Assembly (NCBI RefSeq): GCF_017643905.1
Contig: NZ_JAEPMO010000032.1
Location: forward strand, 1-32,924
DNA from: Marivita sp.
Lineage (GTDB): Bacteria > Pseudomonadota > Alphaproteobacteria > Rhodobacterales > Rhodobacteraceae
Length of the DNA stretch: 32,924 nt
Reading direction: 5' to 3'
A program made the translations under genes and the position numbers. Each line of letters begins with the position of its first letter. Position 1 is the stretch's first letter. The notes under the pieces are model-generated. The model saw nothing but the letters and a program-made list of their open reading frames with translations, was not told the origin of the DNA and did not search any database. Below are positions 1 through 8,617 of this stretch, in pieces.

Positions 1-156
1 CCGGTTGAAACCAGCGGAACCAAACCGCGCCGCACCGCTGGTTGGACGGCTGTTCCGGTGGCTGCCGAAATGATCCGTCGCGTCGCACCGCTTCTGGGCT
101 TGCGCCCGGAGGTCGAAACGCTGCAATTGACGGGCATCATCAACACCTCGAACTGA
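1..156 (+). CDS. ftsI: Penicillin-binding protein FtsI (peptidoglycan transpeptidase), 3' end only
   Basis: The frame is open from base 1 and stops at 154-156, giving the last 51 residues of a larger protein. The tail contains AGWTAVPVAAEMIRRVAP and ends LTGIINTSN. This resembles the C-terminus of alphaproteobacterial FtsI, the division-specific transpeptidase that cross-links septal peptidoglycan in the periplasm. The catalytic domain lies upstream of the window, so the call rests on the tail and on murE starting 46 bases downstream, the usual dcw gene order. Family identity is an inference from tail plus context. Confidence 0.75.
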   Translation, partial: PVETSGTKPRRTAGWTAVPVAAEMIRRVAPLLGLRPEVETLQLTGIINTSN

Positions 157-201
157 GGGCGATTGCCCCGGTTGCGGGGCACAGGACACGAGGGGGTCGT
201 C

Positions 202-1686
202 ATGGCAGCAAAGGGCAAAAGCCTGAGCGAGCTGGGTCTGACGGCGCGCGGCCGCGCGGATGCAATTGTGACCGGGCTTGCGGTGGACAGCCGGGATGTC
301 AAAGAAGGCTATCTGTTCGCGGCGCTGCCGGGCACAAAGGTGCATGGTGGGGAGTTCATCCAATACGCGTTGCGTATGGGTGCTGCTGCTGTTCTGACGG
401 ATATGGAAGGCGCCGAGATCGCAAGGGAAGAGCTTGCAGCGTCACCTGTGGCGGTGGTGATTGCTGCCGATCCGCGTCAGACACTTGCGTTCTGCGCCGC
501 GCTTTGGTTCGAAAAGCAGCCTGACACAGTGGTCGCGGTCACCGGCACCAATGGCAAGACCAGCGTCGCCAGTTTCGTGCGGCGGATCTGGCAGTTGCTG
601 GGGATACCGGCGGTTAATCTTGGGACAACCGGGGTAGAGGGCGACTGGCAAGCACCATTGATGCACACCACGCCGGAGCCAATCACTTTGCACCGCGCTT
701 TGGCGGGCGCAGCCGACGCCGGAATCGACCATGCTGCGATGGAAGCGTCCTCGCATGGCTTGGCCCAGCGGCGGCTCGATGGTGTGAACCTGCGCGCGGC
801 GGGGTTCACCAATTTCACCCAGGATCATCTGGATTACCACGACAGCTTCGAGGCGTATTTCGACGCGAAGGCGGGGCTCTTTGCGCGTGTGCTGCCCGAG
901 GACGGGATCGCGGTGATCAATATCGATGATGCGCGGGGCGTCGATATGCTGGCCATCGCGCGGGCGCGGGGGCAGGAGATCATGACCGTCGGGCGCGACA
1001 CGGCTGCCGATATGGTGCTGCTGGGTCAGCGCTTTGATGCCACCGGGCAGGATGTGCGGATCAAGTTTGGCGGTGAGACTTTTCAGACCCGGTTGAACCT
1101 CGTGGGTGGATTTCAGGCGGAAAACGTCATGGTTGCCGTCGGTCTGGTGATTGCGAGCGGCGTGACGCCGGATCGGGTGTTCGCGGTCCTGCCAGAGCTG
1201 GAAACTGTGCGGGGACGGATGCAGCTGGCGGCGACGCGCAGCAATGGGGCGGCGGTTTATGTGGATTACGCGCATACGCCGGATGCGGTGGCGACCGCCT
1301 GTCAGGCGATCCGCCCGCATGTGATGGGGCGGCTGGTGGCCATCATCGGGGCGGGCGGCGACCGGGATCCGGGCAAGCGGCCCCTGATGGGGGCCGCAGC
1401 GGCAGAATTCGCCGATCAGGTGATTGTCACGGACGACAACCCGCGCAGCGAAGACCCTGCGCTTATTCGCGAGGCGGTGCTGGAAGGCGCGCCCGAGGCG
1501 ACAGAGGTGGGCGACCGGGCCGAGGCGATCCTGCGTGGTGTGGATGCGGTGGGGCCGGGTGATGCGCTGCTGATCTGCGGCAAAGGGCATGAGACCGGGC
1601 AGATCGTGGGTGACACGGTCTATCCGTTTGACGATGTGGAGCAGGCCAGCGTGGCGGTTGCGGCTTTGGACGGGAAATTGGCATGA
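202..1686 (+). CDS. murE: UDP-N-acetylmuramoyl-tripeptide synthetase MurE
   Basis: Cytoplasmic Mur ligase that adds meso-diaminopimelate to UDP-MurNAc-L-Ala-D-Glu using ATP. The 494-residue length fits the family. The ATP-binding loop GTNGKT is at residues 115-120, and DNPR at 412-415 is the motif of enzymes that select meso-diaminopimelate rather than lysine. The ATG at 202 is preferred over an upstream in-frame start at 163, because a strong AGGGGGT Shine-Dalgarno at about 190-196 sits just before 202 and the family N-terminus aligns there. The stop overlaps the murF start (ATGA, 1683-1686), implying translational coupling. It lies between ftsI and murF as in most dcw clusters. Confidence 0.97.
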   Translation: MAAKGKSLSELGLTARGRADAIVTGLAVDSRDVKEGYLFAALPGTKVHGGEFIQYALRMGAAAVLTDMEGAEIAREELAASPVAVVIAADPRQTLAFCAALWFEKQPDTVVAVTGTNGKTSVASFVRRIWQLLGIPAVNLGTTGVEGDWQAPLMHTTPEPITLHRALAGAADAGIDHAAMEASSHGLAQRRLDGVNLRAAGFTNFTQDHLDYHDSFEAYFDAKAGLFARVLPEDGIAVINIDDARGVDMLAIARARGQEIMTVGRDTAADMVLLGQRFDATGQDVRIKFGGETFQTRLNLVGGFQAENVMVAVGLVIASGVTPDRVFAVLPELETVRGRMQLAATRSNGAAVYVDYAHTPDAVATACQAIRPHVMGRLVAIIGAGGDRDPGKRPLMGAAAAEFADQVIVTDDNPRSEDPALIREAVLEGAPEATEVGDRAEAILRGVDAVGPGDALLICGKGHETGQIVGDTVYPFDDVEQASVAVAALDGKLA

Positions 1687-3125
1687 CGCTTTGGACAAGC
1701 GCAGAGGCGGCAGAGGCGACCGGCGGTCGCGTGACCGGGGAGTGGGCGGCTACAGGCGTGTCCATCGACACGCGCACGATCCAGCCGGGAGACCTGTTTG
1801 TCGCGCTCAAGGCGGCGCGCGACGGGCATGATTTCGTCGAACAAGCGTTGGAGAAGGGCGCTGCAGCTGCCTTAGTGTCCCGTGTGCCCGAGGGTTTGGC
1901 CGAAGATGCGCCGCTTCTGGTCGTGGAGGACGTGCAGGCAGGGCTGGAGGCTTTGGGCCGTGCCTCGCGGGCGCGGACAAAGGCCAAGGTGGTTGGCGTG
2001 ACCGGGTCGGTCGGCAAGACCTCGACCAAAGAGATGTTGCGCACGGTTCTGGCCTCGCATGGCAAGGTCCATGCGGCTGAGGCGAGCTATAACAACCATT
2101 GGGGTGTGCCGCTGACGCTGGTGCGGATGCCACGCGACACCGAATTCGCGGTGATCGAGATCGGCATGAATCACCCTGGCGAGATTGCTCCGCTGAGCCG
2201 CATGGCGCGGCCGCATGTGGCCATCGTGACCATTGTGGCCCCTGCGCATCTGGAGGCGTTCGAGAGCATCGAAGGGATCGCGCACGAGAAAGCGTCGATC
2301 TTCGACGGTTTGGAGCCGGATGGCGTGGCGATCTGGAATGGCGACCTGCCGACCAGCGGTATTCTGCAGGCCCGGGCCGAAGAAATCGGCGACCTCAGCG
2401 TGTCTTTCGGGGAATCCGACGGCTGCGACATGCGTGTGACTTCGGTCCGGGCGCAGGATGCGTGCAGCGTGGCTCAGGCGGCGTTTTCCGGCGGTGAGAT
2501 GCTCTACAAGATCGACGCCCCAGGGCGGCATTTCGCCATCAACGGCGCTGCGGTTCTCGCGGTGGCCGAGGTGCTGGGGCTGGACCGGGCGCTGTCGCTT
2601 GCGGCGATGGGGCGCTGGCATCCCGGCGCGGGGCGCGGGGCACATGTGACGATCCACCTCGATTCCACCGATCCGAAGGCGACACTGGCGCTGTTCGATG
2701 ATGCCTATAACGCCAACCCGGCCTCGGTGGCGGCGGCTTTGGCGGTGCTGGCGGCAGCCCCGGTGCAGAATGATGTGGGGCGGGTCAGCAAGGGACGCCG
2801 CATCGCGGTGCTGGGCGATATGAAAGAACTGGGGCCGACCGGGCCAGACCTGCACGCCGCGCTTGCGGATCTGCCGGACACCAAGGCGCTGGACAAGGTG
2901 CATTGCGTTGGTCCGTTGATGCGGCACCTCCACGAGGCGCTGCCCGACACGCAGCGGGGGTTGTGGTTTGAGACTTCGGACGACATGGCGGCGCGGCTTC
3001 CCCGCCAGCTTGATGCTGGGGATGTGGTGATGGTGAAGGGATCGCTGTCGATGCGGCTGGCGCGTGTGGTTGACGCCATCCGCAATATGAGCCAAGGCAG
3101 CGCGCGCGACGAGGCGGAAGGATGA
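1683..3125 (+). CDS. murF: UDP-N-acetylmuramoyl-tripeptide--D-alanyl-D-alanine ligase MurF
   Basis: Last cytoplasmic Mur ligase. It joins D-Ala-D-Ala to the UDP-MurNAc-tripeptide made by MurE, giving the pentapeptide that MraY transfers to lipid. The protein has 480 residues. The P-loop GSVGKT is at 108-113, followed by the central-domain segment with [12 protein letters not shown] and [11 protein letters not shown], both typical of MurF. The C-terminal domain includes [11 protein letters not shown] and LGDMKELG, which are strong family signatures. The start overlaps the murE stop by four bases, and mraY begins seven bases after the stop, so the three genes look like one transcript. Confidence 0.97.
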   Translation: MTLWTSAEAAEATGGRVTGEWAATGVSIDTRTIQPGDLFVALKAARDGHDFVEQALEKGAAAALVSRVPEGLAEDAPLLVVEDVQAGLEALGRASRARTKAKVVGVTGSVGKTSTKEMLRTVLASHGKVHAAEASYNNHWGVPLTLVRMPRDTEFAVIEIGMNHPGEIAPLSRMARPHVAIVTIVAPAHLEAFESIEGIAHEKASIFDGLEPDGVAIWNGDLPTSGILQARAEEIGDLSVSFGESDGCDMRVTSVRAQDACSVAQAAFSGGEMLYKIDAPGRHFAINGAAVLAVAEVLGLDRALSLAAMGRWHPGAGRGAHVTIHLDSTDPKATLALFDDAYNANPASVAAALAVLAAAPVQNDVGRVSKGRRIAVLGDMKELGPTGPDLHAALADLPDTKALDKVHCVGPLMRHLHEALPDTQRGLWFETSDDMAARLPRQLDAGDVVMVKGSLSMRLARVVDAIRNMSQGSARDEAEG

Positions 3126-3132
3126 AAAGTTC

Positions 3133-4215
3133 ATGTTGTTTTGGTTGACCGCACTGTCGGACGGGGGGGATTTCTTCAACCTCTTTCGCTATATCACGTT
3201 CCGCGCCGGGGGCGCGTTCCTGACCGCGCTGATCTTTGGCTTCCTGTTTGGGCGGCCGTTGATCAACGTGTTGCGCAAACGGCAGGGCAAGGGTCAGCCG
3301 ATCCGCAGCGACGGACCCGAGGGGCATTTTTCCAAGGCAGGTACGCCCACCATGGGGGGGTTGTTGATCGTTGGCGCGCTGCTGACATCAACGCTGCTTT
3401 GGGCACGGCTGGACAACCCGTTCGTATGGATGGTGCTGTTTGTCACCATGAGTTTTGCGCTGATTGGCTTTGCCGATGACTATGCCAAGGTGAAGAAGCA
3501 GAACACCGCAGGTGTGTCCGGTAAGGTTCGGCTTTTGCTGGGGTTTCTGATCGCGGCGATCGCAGGTTACTGGGCGGCGCAATACCATCCCGAAGAACTG
3601 ACGAACCAGTTGGCGTTCCCTGTGTTCAAGGACACGCTGCTCAACCTTGGGTATCTCTTTGTGCCCTTTGCCGTGATCGTGATCGTCGGTGCGGCCAATG
3701 CGGTGAACCTGACGGACGGGCTTGACGGTTTGGCGATCATGCCGGTGATGATCGCGGCGGGCACGCTGGGCGTGATCGCCTATGCGGTGGGCCGTGTCGA
3801 CTTCACCGAATATCTGGACGTACATTACGTGCCCGGCACAGGCGAGATCCTGATCTTTACCGCCGGGCTGTTCGGCGGAGGCCTTGGGTTCCTGTGGTAC
3901 AACGCGCCGCCGGCTGCGGTGTTCATGGGGGATACCGGGTCTTTGGCGCTGGGCGGTGCCTTGGGTGCGATTGCGGTGGCGACAAAGCACGAGATCGTTT
4001 TGGCCATTGTTGGCGGCTTGTTCGTGGTCGAGGCGCTGTCTGTGATCATCCAGGTGCTCTACTTCAAGCGGACCGGCAAGCGCGTGTTCCTCATGGCGCC
4101 GATCCATCACCACTACGAGAAAAAGGGCTGGGCCGAGCCGCAGATCGTGATCCGGTTCTGGATCATCTCGCTCATTTTGGCACTGATCGGGTTGGCGACG
4201 CTGAAGGTGCGCTAG
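3133..4215 (+). CDS. mraY: Phospho-N-acetylmuramoyl-pentapeptide-transferase MraY
   Basis: Integral membrane enzyme that transfers phospho-MurNAc-pentapeptide from UDP to undecaprenyl phosphate, forming lipid I. The 360-residue protein is mostly hydrophobic, with about ten predicted membrane segments. Family motifs include [10 protein letters not shown] (first aspartate-rich loop), [25 protein letters not shown] and the late cytoplasmic motif [11 protein letters not shown]. The start has only a modest upstream purine stretch and lies seven bases after murF. Downstream there is no murD; instead a palindromic repeat and an unrelated gene follow, so the contiguous dcw run ends here. Confidence 0.97.
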   Translation: MLFWLTALSDGGDFFNLFRYITFRAGGAFLTALIFGFLFGRPLINVLRKRQGKGQPIRSDGPEGHFSKAGTPTMGGLLIVGALLTSTLLWARLDNPFVWMVLFVTMSFALIGFADDYAKVKKQNTAGVSGKVRLLLGFLIAAIAGYWAAQYHPEELTNQLAFPVFKDTLLNLGYLFVPFAVIVIVGAANAVNLTDGLDGLAIMPVMIAAGTLGVIAYAVGRVDFTEYLDVHYVPGTGEILIFTAGLFGGGLGFLWYNAPPAAVFMGDTGSLALGGALGAIAVATKHEIVLAIVGGLFVVEALSVIIQVLYFKRTGKRVFLMAPIHHHYEKKGWAEPQIVIRFWIISLILALIGLATLKVR

Positions 4216-4273
4216 GCGCTCAATCCGAAAAGTGGAAATCGGTTTTCGGATTGAGCGCAATAGAATTGCGCTC
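4216..4273. repeat. Palindromic REP-like intergenic element after mraY
   Basis: A perfect 16-base inverted repeat, GCGCTCAATCCGAAAA (4216-4231) and its complement (4243-4258), flanks an 11-base loop. A third arm follows: GAGCGCAA (4253-4260) can instead pair with TTGCGCTC (4266-4273), so two mutually exclusive hairpins share one arm. It begins directly after the mraY stop. It could serve as a terminator or mRNA stabiliser, but no T-run follows either hairpin, which favours a dispersed repeat. The 12-base end CGGATTGAGCGC recurs at 18286-18297 in another gene gap. Confidence 0.7.
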
Positions 4274-4403
4274 AGGGTTTCTCGTCCTTACGCCTTCGGC
4301 GACGTCTTCGGGCGTGTGTTGTCGTGACGCTTTGGCCGGGCGGTGCGCCGGTGCATTTGCGTATTTGGAAAAAGAAGAAGTGTTGACTCGCATTTCGCTG
4401 AAC

Positions 4404-4421
4404 TGTCAACTAAAGTTGACA
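4404..4421. promoter_or_regulatory. Predicted PpsR/CrtJ-type operator (TGT-N12-ACA) before the BciB-like gene
   Basis: TGTCAACTAAAGTTGACA is a perfect palindrome with 8-base arms and a 2-base centre. It fits the TGT-N12-ACA consensus of the PpsR/CrtJ repressors that control photosynthesis genes in purple bacteria. It ends 23 bases before the start codon at 4445. A TTGACT at 4383-4388 could be a -35 element with its -10 inside the palindrome, which would suit repression. The match is seen directly; the regulator is inferred, and no ppsR gene is in the window. Confidence 0.55.
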
Positions 4422-4444
4422 TATTGTTGCATGGAGAGTCTGAC

Positions 4445-5665
4445 ATGGACGGTGGTCGCATAGGCTTGACAGTTCCCGAGATCGGTGGCGCGCCGCGGGC
4501 GGGGCTGTGTACCGATTGTGGTGTGTCGCGCCTTGGTGATGGCCGTGGCTGTGGCAGGGCCTGCCAATTCATTCAGCCGGATTACGAGAGCCTTGAGCGG
4601 TCTTTGCATGGACGTGTGGCTGGCGTGGGTGATGAGGCGTTTTTTGGTGTGGCGCAGGCCATGTACCGCGCGCGGCTGGAGCCTGCCGCCGAGGGTGCGC
4701 AGTGGACTGGGTTGACCACCGGATTGGCCGCAGAATTGCTACGGGCAGGGGCGGTGGATGCGGTGCTGGCGACCGCGCCTGATCCGCTGGATCGTTGGAA
4801 GCCCATGCCCGTCATCGTGACCGAGGCCGAGCAAATGGCCCAGTGCCGGGGGATGCGCATGGGGTACGGGCCGCTGTTGGCGCTGCTGGAGCCAGCTCGG
4901 GAGGCTGGGCATCGGCGGATCGCCGTCGTTGGCGTGCCCTGCCAGGTCTATGCGCTGCGGGAGCTGGAGGCGGAGCTGGGGTTCGACGAGATCACGGTGA
5001 TCGGCACGCCCTGTTCGGACAACACCACGACCGAGAATTTCCACGCCTTCCTCGCGCGACTCGACGACAGGCCGGAGACCGTGTCTTATCTTGAGTTCCG
5101 CGCGGATTACCGGGTGGAGTTGCGGTTTGACGATGGGCGCAAGCCGCGCTTTGTGCCGTTTCTCAAGCTGCCGTTGTCGGACCTGCCGGCGGATTTCTTT
5201 CCGATGACCTGCAAGACCTGCGTTGATTACACCAACCGGCTGGCGGACATCACCGTGGGCTACATGGGCGGTGACGGTGACCAGTGGCTCATCGTGCGCA
5301 ATGCGCGCGGGGCTGCGGTGCTGGACCGGCTGGGTGATCGGGTGGTGCGACGCGATCTGACCGACAAGGGCAAGCGCGAGGCGGCGGTCAAAGGCTTCAT
5401 GGTCAACACCGAGCGCGCGGCGGGCGGGCTGCCTCTGCGGCGGATGCCTGACTGGGTGCGGCCCATCGTGGCGTGGTTGCAGCCGCGCACCGGGCCTCGT
5501 GGATTAGAGTTTGCCCGTGCGCGCGTCGAAATGAAGGCGATCGAGACGATTCTGCATCTGCGGCGGGCCCAGCCGGCGCGGATCAAGAACATGGTGCCCC
5601 CGCATGTCTGGCGCGTTGCGGCCCGCTATGGTCTGCTACCCGACAAGGACGAAACGCGCAGTTAG
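4445..5665 (+). CDS. Coenzyme F420 hydrogenase/dehydrogenase beta-subunit family protein, BciB-like (8-vinyl chlorophyllide reductase family)
   Basis: A 406-residue FrhB/BciB-type iron-sulfur flavoprotein. Residues 22-40 carry a cysteine cluster (C22, C25, C36, C40). Further cysteines lie in GVPCQVYALR, GTPCSDNTT and CKTCVDYTNRLADITVGYMG. The last motif and its order closely resemble what I recall of cyanobacterial BciB, which uses Fe-S clusters and FAD to reduce the C8-vinyl group of divinyl (proto)chlorophyllide. The ATG at 4445 is chosen because GGAGAG lies just upstream; a longer frame from 4343 would run through the palindrome at 4404-4421. The PpsR-like operator supports a role in bacteriochlorophyll synthesis. 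The exact substrate is inferred, and the family also contains non-pigment enzymes. Confidence 0.75.
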   Translation: MDGGRIGLTVPEIGGAPRAGLCTDCGVSRLGDGRGCGRACQFIQPDYESLERSLHGRVAGVGDEAFFGVAQAMYRARLEPAAEGAQWTGLTTGLAAELLRAGAVDAVLATAPDPLDRWKPMPVIVTEAEQMAQCRGMRMGYGPLLALLEPAREAGHRRIAVVGVPCQVYALRELEAELGFDEITVIGTPCSDNTTTENFHAFLARLDDRPETVSYLEFRADYRVELRFDDGRKPRFVPFLKLPLSDLPADFFPMTCKTCVDYTNRLADITVGYMGGDGDQWLIVRNARGAAVLDRLGDRVVRRDLTDKGKREAAVKGFMVNTERAAGGLPLRRMPDWVRPIVAWLQPRTGPRGLEFARARVEMKAIETILHLRRAQPARIKNMVPPHVWRVAARYGLLPDKDETRS

Positions 5666-5733
5666 GCCAAAGGCCAGATTGCACGGAATATCAACGCGCG
5701 TTAGGGAGGGGCGCAGATCAAGGAAGACGGCCC

Positions 5734-6213
5734 ATGACACGCATTGCCCATATCGAACTGGACGACGGCAATCTGCCCCCGCCCACGCCTGAGATCGAAC
5801 AGGAACGCCGCGTGGCGATGTTCGACCTGATGGAGCACAACACGTTTGAACTGCCCGACCGCGACGGGCGTCCGGTTCCGCAGGGGCCATATAACGTGGG
5901 GCTGTCAATTCGGGACAAACGATTGGTCTTTGATGTCACCACCGAAAGCCATGAGAAGGCGGCGGAATTTCACCTGTCGCTGTCGCCGTTCCGGCAGGTG
6001 GTGAAGGATTATTTCCAGATCTGCAAATCCTATTTCGACGCGGTGAAAACCCTGCCGCCAAGCCAGATCGAGACCATCGACATGGCGAGACGCGGTATTC
6101 ACAACGAAGGCGCGCGCATTCTGCAGGAACGGCTCGACGGCAAGGTGAAGGTAGATGACGACACCGCACGGCGCCTGTTCACCCTGGTCTGCGTCCTGCA
6201 TTTCGGGGGCTGA
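5734..6213 (+). CDS. UPF0262 family protein
   Basis: A 159-residue protein recognised as UPF0262, a family of unknown function largely confined to Alphaproteobacteria. It starts MTRIAHIELDD, is soluble-looking and has no cysteine-rich or membrane segment. Conserved-looking stretches are GPYNVGLSIRDKRLVFDV and FRQVVKDYFQICKSYFDAV. The ATG at 5734 is preceded by AGGAAGA. An open frame extends back to 5473 but overlaps the previous gene and is not needed. In relatives this gene often sits near hisD, a LMW phosphatase gene and infA; the last two lie downstream here. Confidence 0.85.
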   Translation: MTRIAHIELDDGNLPPPTPEIEQERRVAMFDLMEHNTFELPDRDGRPVPQGPYNVGLSIRDKRLVFDVTTESHEKAAEFHLSLSPFRQVVKDYFQICKSYFDAVKTLPPSQIETIDMARRGIHNEGARILQERLDGKVKVDDDTARRLFTLVCVLHFGG

Positions 6214-6216
6214 GGT

Positions 6217-6666
6217 TTGAAAGCGCTGCCGCAGTCGATTCTGTTTTGCTGCGATCACAATGCGGTTCGGTCTCCCATGGCCGAGGGGATCATGAAGAAG
6301 CTCTATGGCTTCGAGACCTATGTGCAATCGGTCGGCGTGATGAACGACCTCGAAATCGACGGCTTCGCGATCTCGGTTTGCGACGAGATCGGAGTTGCCT
6401 TAAGCCGCCATCGGTCACGGTCTTTCGACGAGTTGGAAGAGAACGGTGAGGCGCTGTCCGGGTTCGATCTGATCGTGGCCCTGTCACCGGCTTCGCAACG
6501 GCGGGCGCTGGATCTGACGCGGTTCTATCATCTGACGGTGGAGTATTGGCCGATCATGGACCCGACCGGGCTCGGCGAGACGCGCGAGCAGAAGCTCAAT
6601 TCCTATCGGCAGACGCGCGATCAGCTTGTCGATCACTTGAAACGCAAATGGGGAGGGCAGCTATGA
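6217..6666 (+). CDS. Low-molecular-weight protein-tyrosine-phosphatase family protein
   Basis: A 149-residue member of the LMW-PTP/ArsC-like fold. The phosphate-binding loop C12-X5-R18-S (CDHNAVRS) is at the N-terminus, followed by MAEGIM. The probable general acid is D115 in MDPTG. It could dephosphorylate phosphotyrosine or a small molecule; the substrate is not evident. The start is a TTG at 6217, three bases after the UPF0262 stop, with GAGG immediately upstream. The stop overlaps the next start (ATGA, 6663-6666). Confidence 0.85.
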   Translation: MKALPQSILFCCDHNAVRSPMAEGIMKKLYGFETYVQSVGVMNDLEIDGFAISVCDEIGVALSRHRSRSFDELEENGEALSGFDLIVALSPASQRRALDLTRFYHLTVEYWPIMDPTGLGETREQKLNSYRQTRDQLVDHLKRKWGGQL

Positions 6667-7058
6667 GCCGCGCCACAATCGAGCGATATTTTGATGCGTT
6701 CAACCGCAAGGACATTGCGGGCATGCTGGACTGCCTGACAGAGGACGTGGCGCATCATGTGAACGAGGGCAATGTGCGGATCGGCCGCGCGGCGTTCGAA
6801 GAGTTCTGCGGGCATATGGCGCGGTGCTATGACGAAACGCTGACCGAGATGGTGGTGTTTGTCGCTGAAGATGGCGCGCGCGGCGCGGCAGAATACATGG
6901 TGAACGGCACCTATCTGACCACGGATGCCGGGCTGCCCGAGGCCAAGGGGCAGGGCTATCGCCTGCCTGCAGGGTCGTTCTTTTCGCTGACCGATGGCAA
7001 GATCAGCCGCGTCGTGACCTATTACAACCTCAGCGACTGGATCAAACAGGTCTCGTGA
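6663..7058 (+). CDS. NTF2-like / ketosteroid isomerase-related protein
   Basis: A 131-residue SnoaL/NTF2-like protein. The N-terminal helix IERYFDAFNRKDIAGMLDCLTEDV and the C-terminal strands with GKISRVVTYYNLSDW are typical of the fold and of the ketosteroid isomerase-related subgroup. Such proteins are small cone-shaped barrels that bind or isomerise hydrophobic ligands. No substrate can be assigned. The ATG at 6663 overlaps the phosphatase stop by four bases, and the stop overlaps the next start, so it is probably translated with its neighbours. A longer frame from 6546 lies inside the phosphatase gene and is rejected. Confidence 0.8.
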   Translation: MSRATIERYFDAFNRKDIAGMLDCLTEDVAHHVNEGNVRIGRAAFEEFCGHMARCYDETLTEMVVFVAEDGARGAAEYMVNGTYLTTDAGLPEAKGQGYRLPAGSFFSLTDGKISRVVTYYNLSDWIKQVS

Positions 7059-7654
7059 TGCGGATCGAGGCACTGACCGGAGAGGCGCTGGACGCGGCTC
7101 TGGACGATGTGGCGGTGCTGCGCATACGGGTGTTTCGGGACTGGCCGTATCTTTATGACGGCGATCTGGAGTATGAGCGCGGGTATCTGGAGACCTATCG
7201 GACCTCGGACGCGGCGATCCTTGTGGGCGCGTTTGATGGCAATCGGCTGGTCGGTGCGGCGACAGGCACGCCGATGGCGGATCACGCCGATGATTTTGCG
7301 GCTGCCTTTGATGGAACCGGACTGGCGCTGAACGACATCTTCTATTGTGCCGAGTCGGTTCTTTTACCGGAGTATCGCGGGCGTGGTGTGGGCCACCGAT
7401 TCTTTGACCTGCGCGAGGCGCATGGGCGTGAATTGGGGGCCACGGTGTCTGCCTTTTGCGGGGTGGTTCGGCCTCTGGATCATCCGTTGCGGCCAGACGG
7501 GTATCGGCCCTTGGATGGGTTCTGGCGCAAGCGGGGATATGCGCCGTTGGATGGGGCCATCGCGTGGTTTTCATGGAAAGACGTCGGCGAGACCGAGACA
7601 ACGCGGAAGCCGTTGCAGGTCTGGACTCGGGCGTTGACGGAGGATGAGAAATGA
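7058..7654 (+). CDS. GNAT family N-acetyltransferase
   Basis: A 198-residue acetyltransferase of the GNAT fold. The acetyl-CoA pyrophosphate-binding motif is visible in LLPEYRGRGVGHRFFDLRE (R/Q-x-x-G-x-G/A pattern, about residues 105-123). The C-terminus FWRKRGYAPLDGAIAWFSWKD fits the closing strands. The ATG at 7058 overlaps the preceding stop by one base (TGATG); a GTG at 7055 directly before it is an alternative. It lies in a coupled set with an NTF2-like protein and a nitrilase, which suggests a shared small-molecule pathway. The substrate is unknown. Confidence 0.85.
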   Translation: MRIEALTGEALDAALDDVAVLRIRVFRDWPYLYDGDLEYERGYLETYRTSDAAILVGAFDGNRLVGAATGTPMADHADDFAAAFDGTGLALNDIFYCAESVLLPEYRGRGVGHRFFDLREAHGRELGATVSAFCGVVRPLDHPLRPDGYRPLDGFWRKRGYAPLDGAIAWFSWKDVGETETTRKPLQVWTRALTEDEK

Positions 7655-8535
7655 GAGTTGCGGCTGCAGCGTATCCAATGGATTTCCTCGAATCTTGGAG
7701 GGCTTATGAGGAAAAGCTGACGCGATGGGTGAGCGAGGCGGCGGGTGCCGGTGCCGACCTACTGGTGTTCCCGGAATACGGCGCGATGGAGCTGGCGACG
7801 CTTGCCGGGCGCGATGTCGCGCTGGATCTGGAGGCGTCGCTCAGGGCGGTGTCAGACCGGATCGCAGAGGCGGATGCGTTGCATGCGAAGCTGGCGAAGG
7901 AGTTCGGGGTGTATATTCTCGCAGCCTCCGCCCCGGTCTTCGACCCCGAGCTTGGGGAGCGTCCCGTGAATCGCGCCCGAATCTTAGCGCCGGATGGCAG
8001 TATGGACCATCAGGACAAGCAAATCATGACGCGATTCGAACGTGAAGAGTGGAATGTCGTGGCCGGTGGGCCGCTGCACATGTTCGACACGGCGCTGGGT
8101 CGAATCGGCATCCTGATCTGCTATGACAGTGAGTTTCCTTTGCTCGGGCGGGCGATGGCCGATGCGGATCTGATCCTTGTGCCATCCTGTACCGAAGCAC
8201 TGACCGGGTATTCGCGGGTGCGGATTGGCGCGATGGCGCGGGCGTTGGAGAATCAGTGCGTTACGATCATGTCCTCAACCGTCGGTGCTTGCGACTGGTC
8301 CGAAGCGGTGGACATGAACACGGGTATGGGCGGCATTTTCGGCCCACCCGATACCGGGTTTCCAGCCACGGGCGTGATCGCGGAAGGCACATTGAACCAG
8401 CCAGGTTGGACCTATGCCGATGTCGATCTGGCGCAGATTGCCCATGTGCGTGCGGATGGTGTGGTGCTCAACCGGAAGCACTGGGACGACCAGACGGGAC
8501 GTGACGTGATTGCCGCAGCGCGGAAACTCGGCTGA
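7651..8535 (+). CDS. Carbon-nitrogen hydrolase (nitrilase superfamily)
   Basis: A 294-residue amidase/nitrilase-fold enzyme that hydrolyses or condenses C-N bonds through a Glu-Lys-Cys triad. The triad is E42 (VFPEYGAME), K123 (HQDKQIMTRFE) and C157 (LICYDSEFP). The length suits a stand-alone branch member rather than a fused NAD synthetase or N-acyltransferase. It is cytosolic, with no signal peptide. The start overlaps the GNAT stop (ATGA, 7651-7654), making it the last gene of a coupled run from 6217. It may act on the product of the acetyltransferase; this is inferred from context only. Confidence 0.88.
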   Translation: MRVAAAAYPMDFLESWRAYEEKLTRWVSEAAGAGADLLVFPEYGAMELATLAGRDVALDLEASLRAVSDRIAEADALHAKLAKEFGVYILAASAPVFDPELGERPVNRARILAPDGSMDHQDKQIMTRFEREEWNVVAGGPLHMFDTALGRIGILICYDSEFPLLGRAMADADLILVPSCTEALTGYSRVRIGAMARALENQCVTIMSSTVGACDWSEAVDMNTGMGGIFGPPDTGFPATGVIAEGTLNQPGWTYADVDLAQIAHVRADGVVLNRKHWDDQTGRDVIAAARKLG

Positions 8536-8617
8536 ATAGGCCTTGATAAATTGGGCGTTTGGCCCCATTTAGTAGCGCGCCTCGCACTATGACGGGGCGG
8601 ATAGTGAAGGAGAAACC

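Noticed and set aside
442-1698. 418-residue minus-strand reading frame across murE
   Set aside because: It is the antisense shadow of a high-GC gene; its translation has no recognisable domain and murE is certain.
1872-3179. 435-residue minus-strand frame across murF
   Set aside because: Arginine/histidine-rich shadow of murF with no family features.
4343-4444. Longer start for the BciB-like gene
   Set aside because: The extension would run through the perfect palindrome at 4404-4421 and lacks a Shine-Dalgarno; the ATG at 4445 has one.
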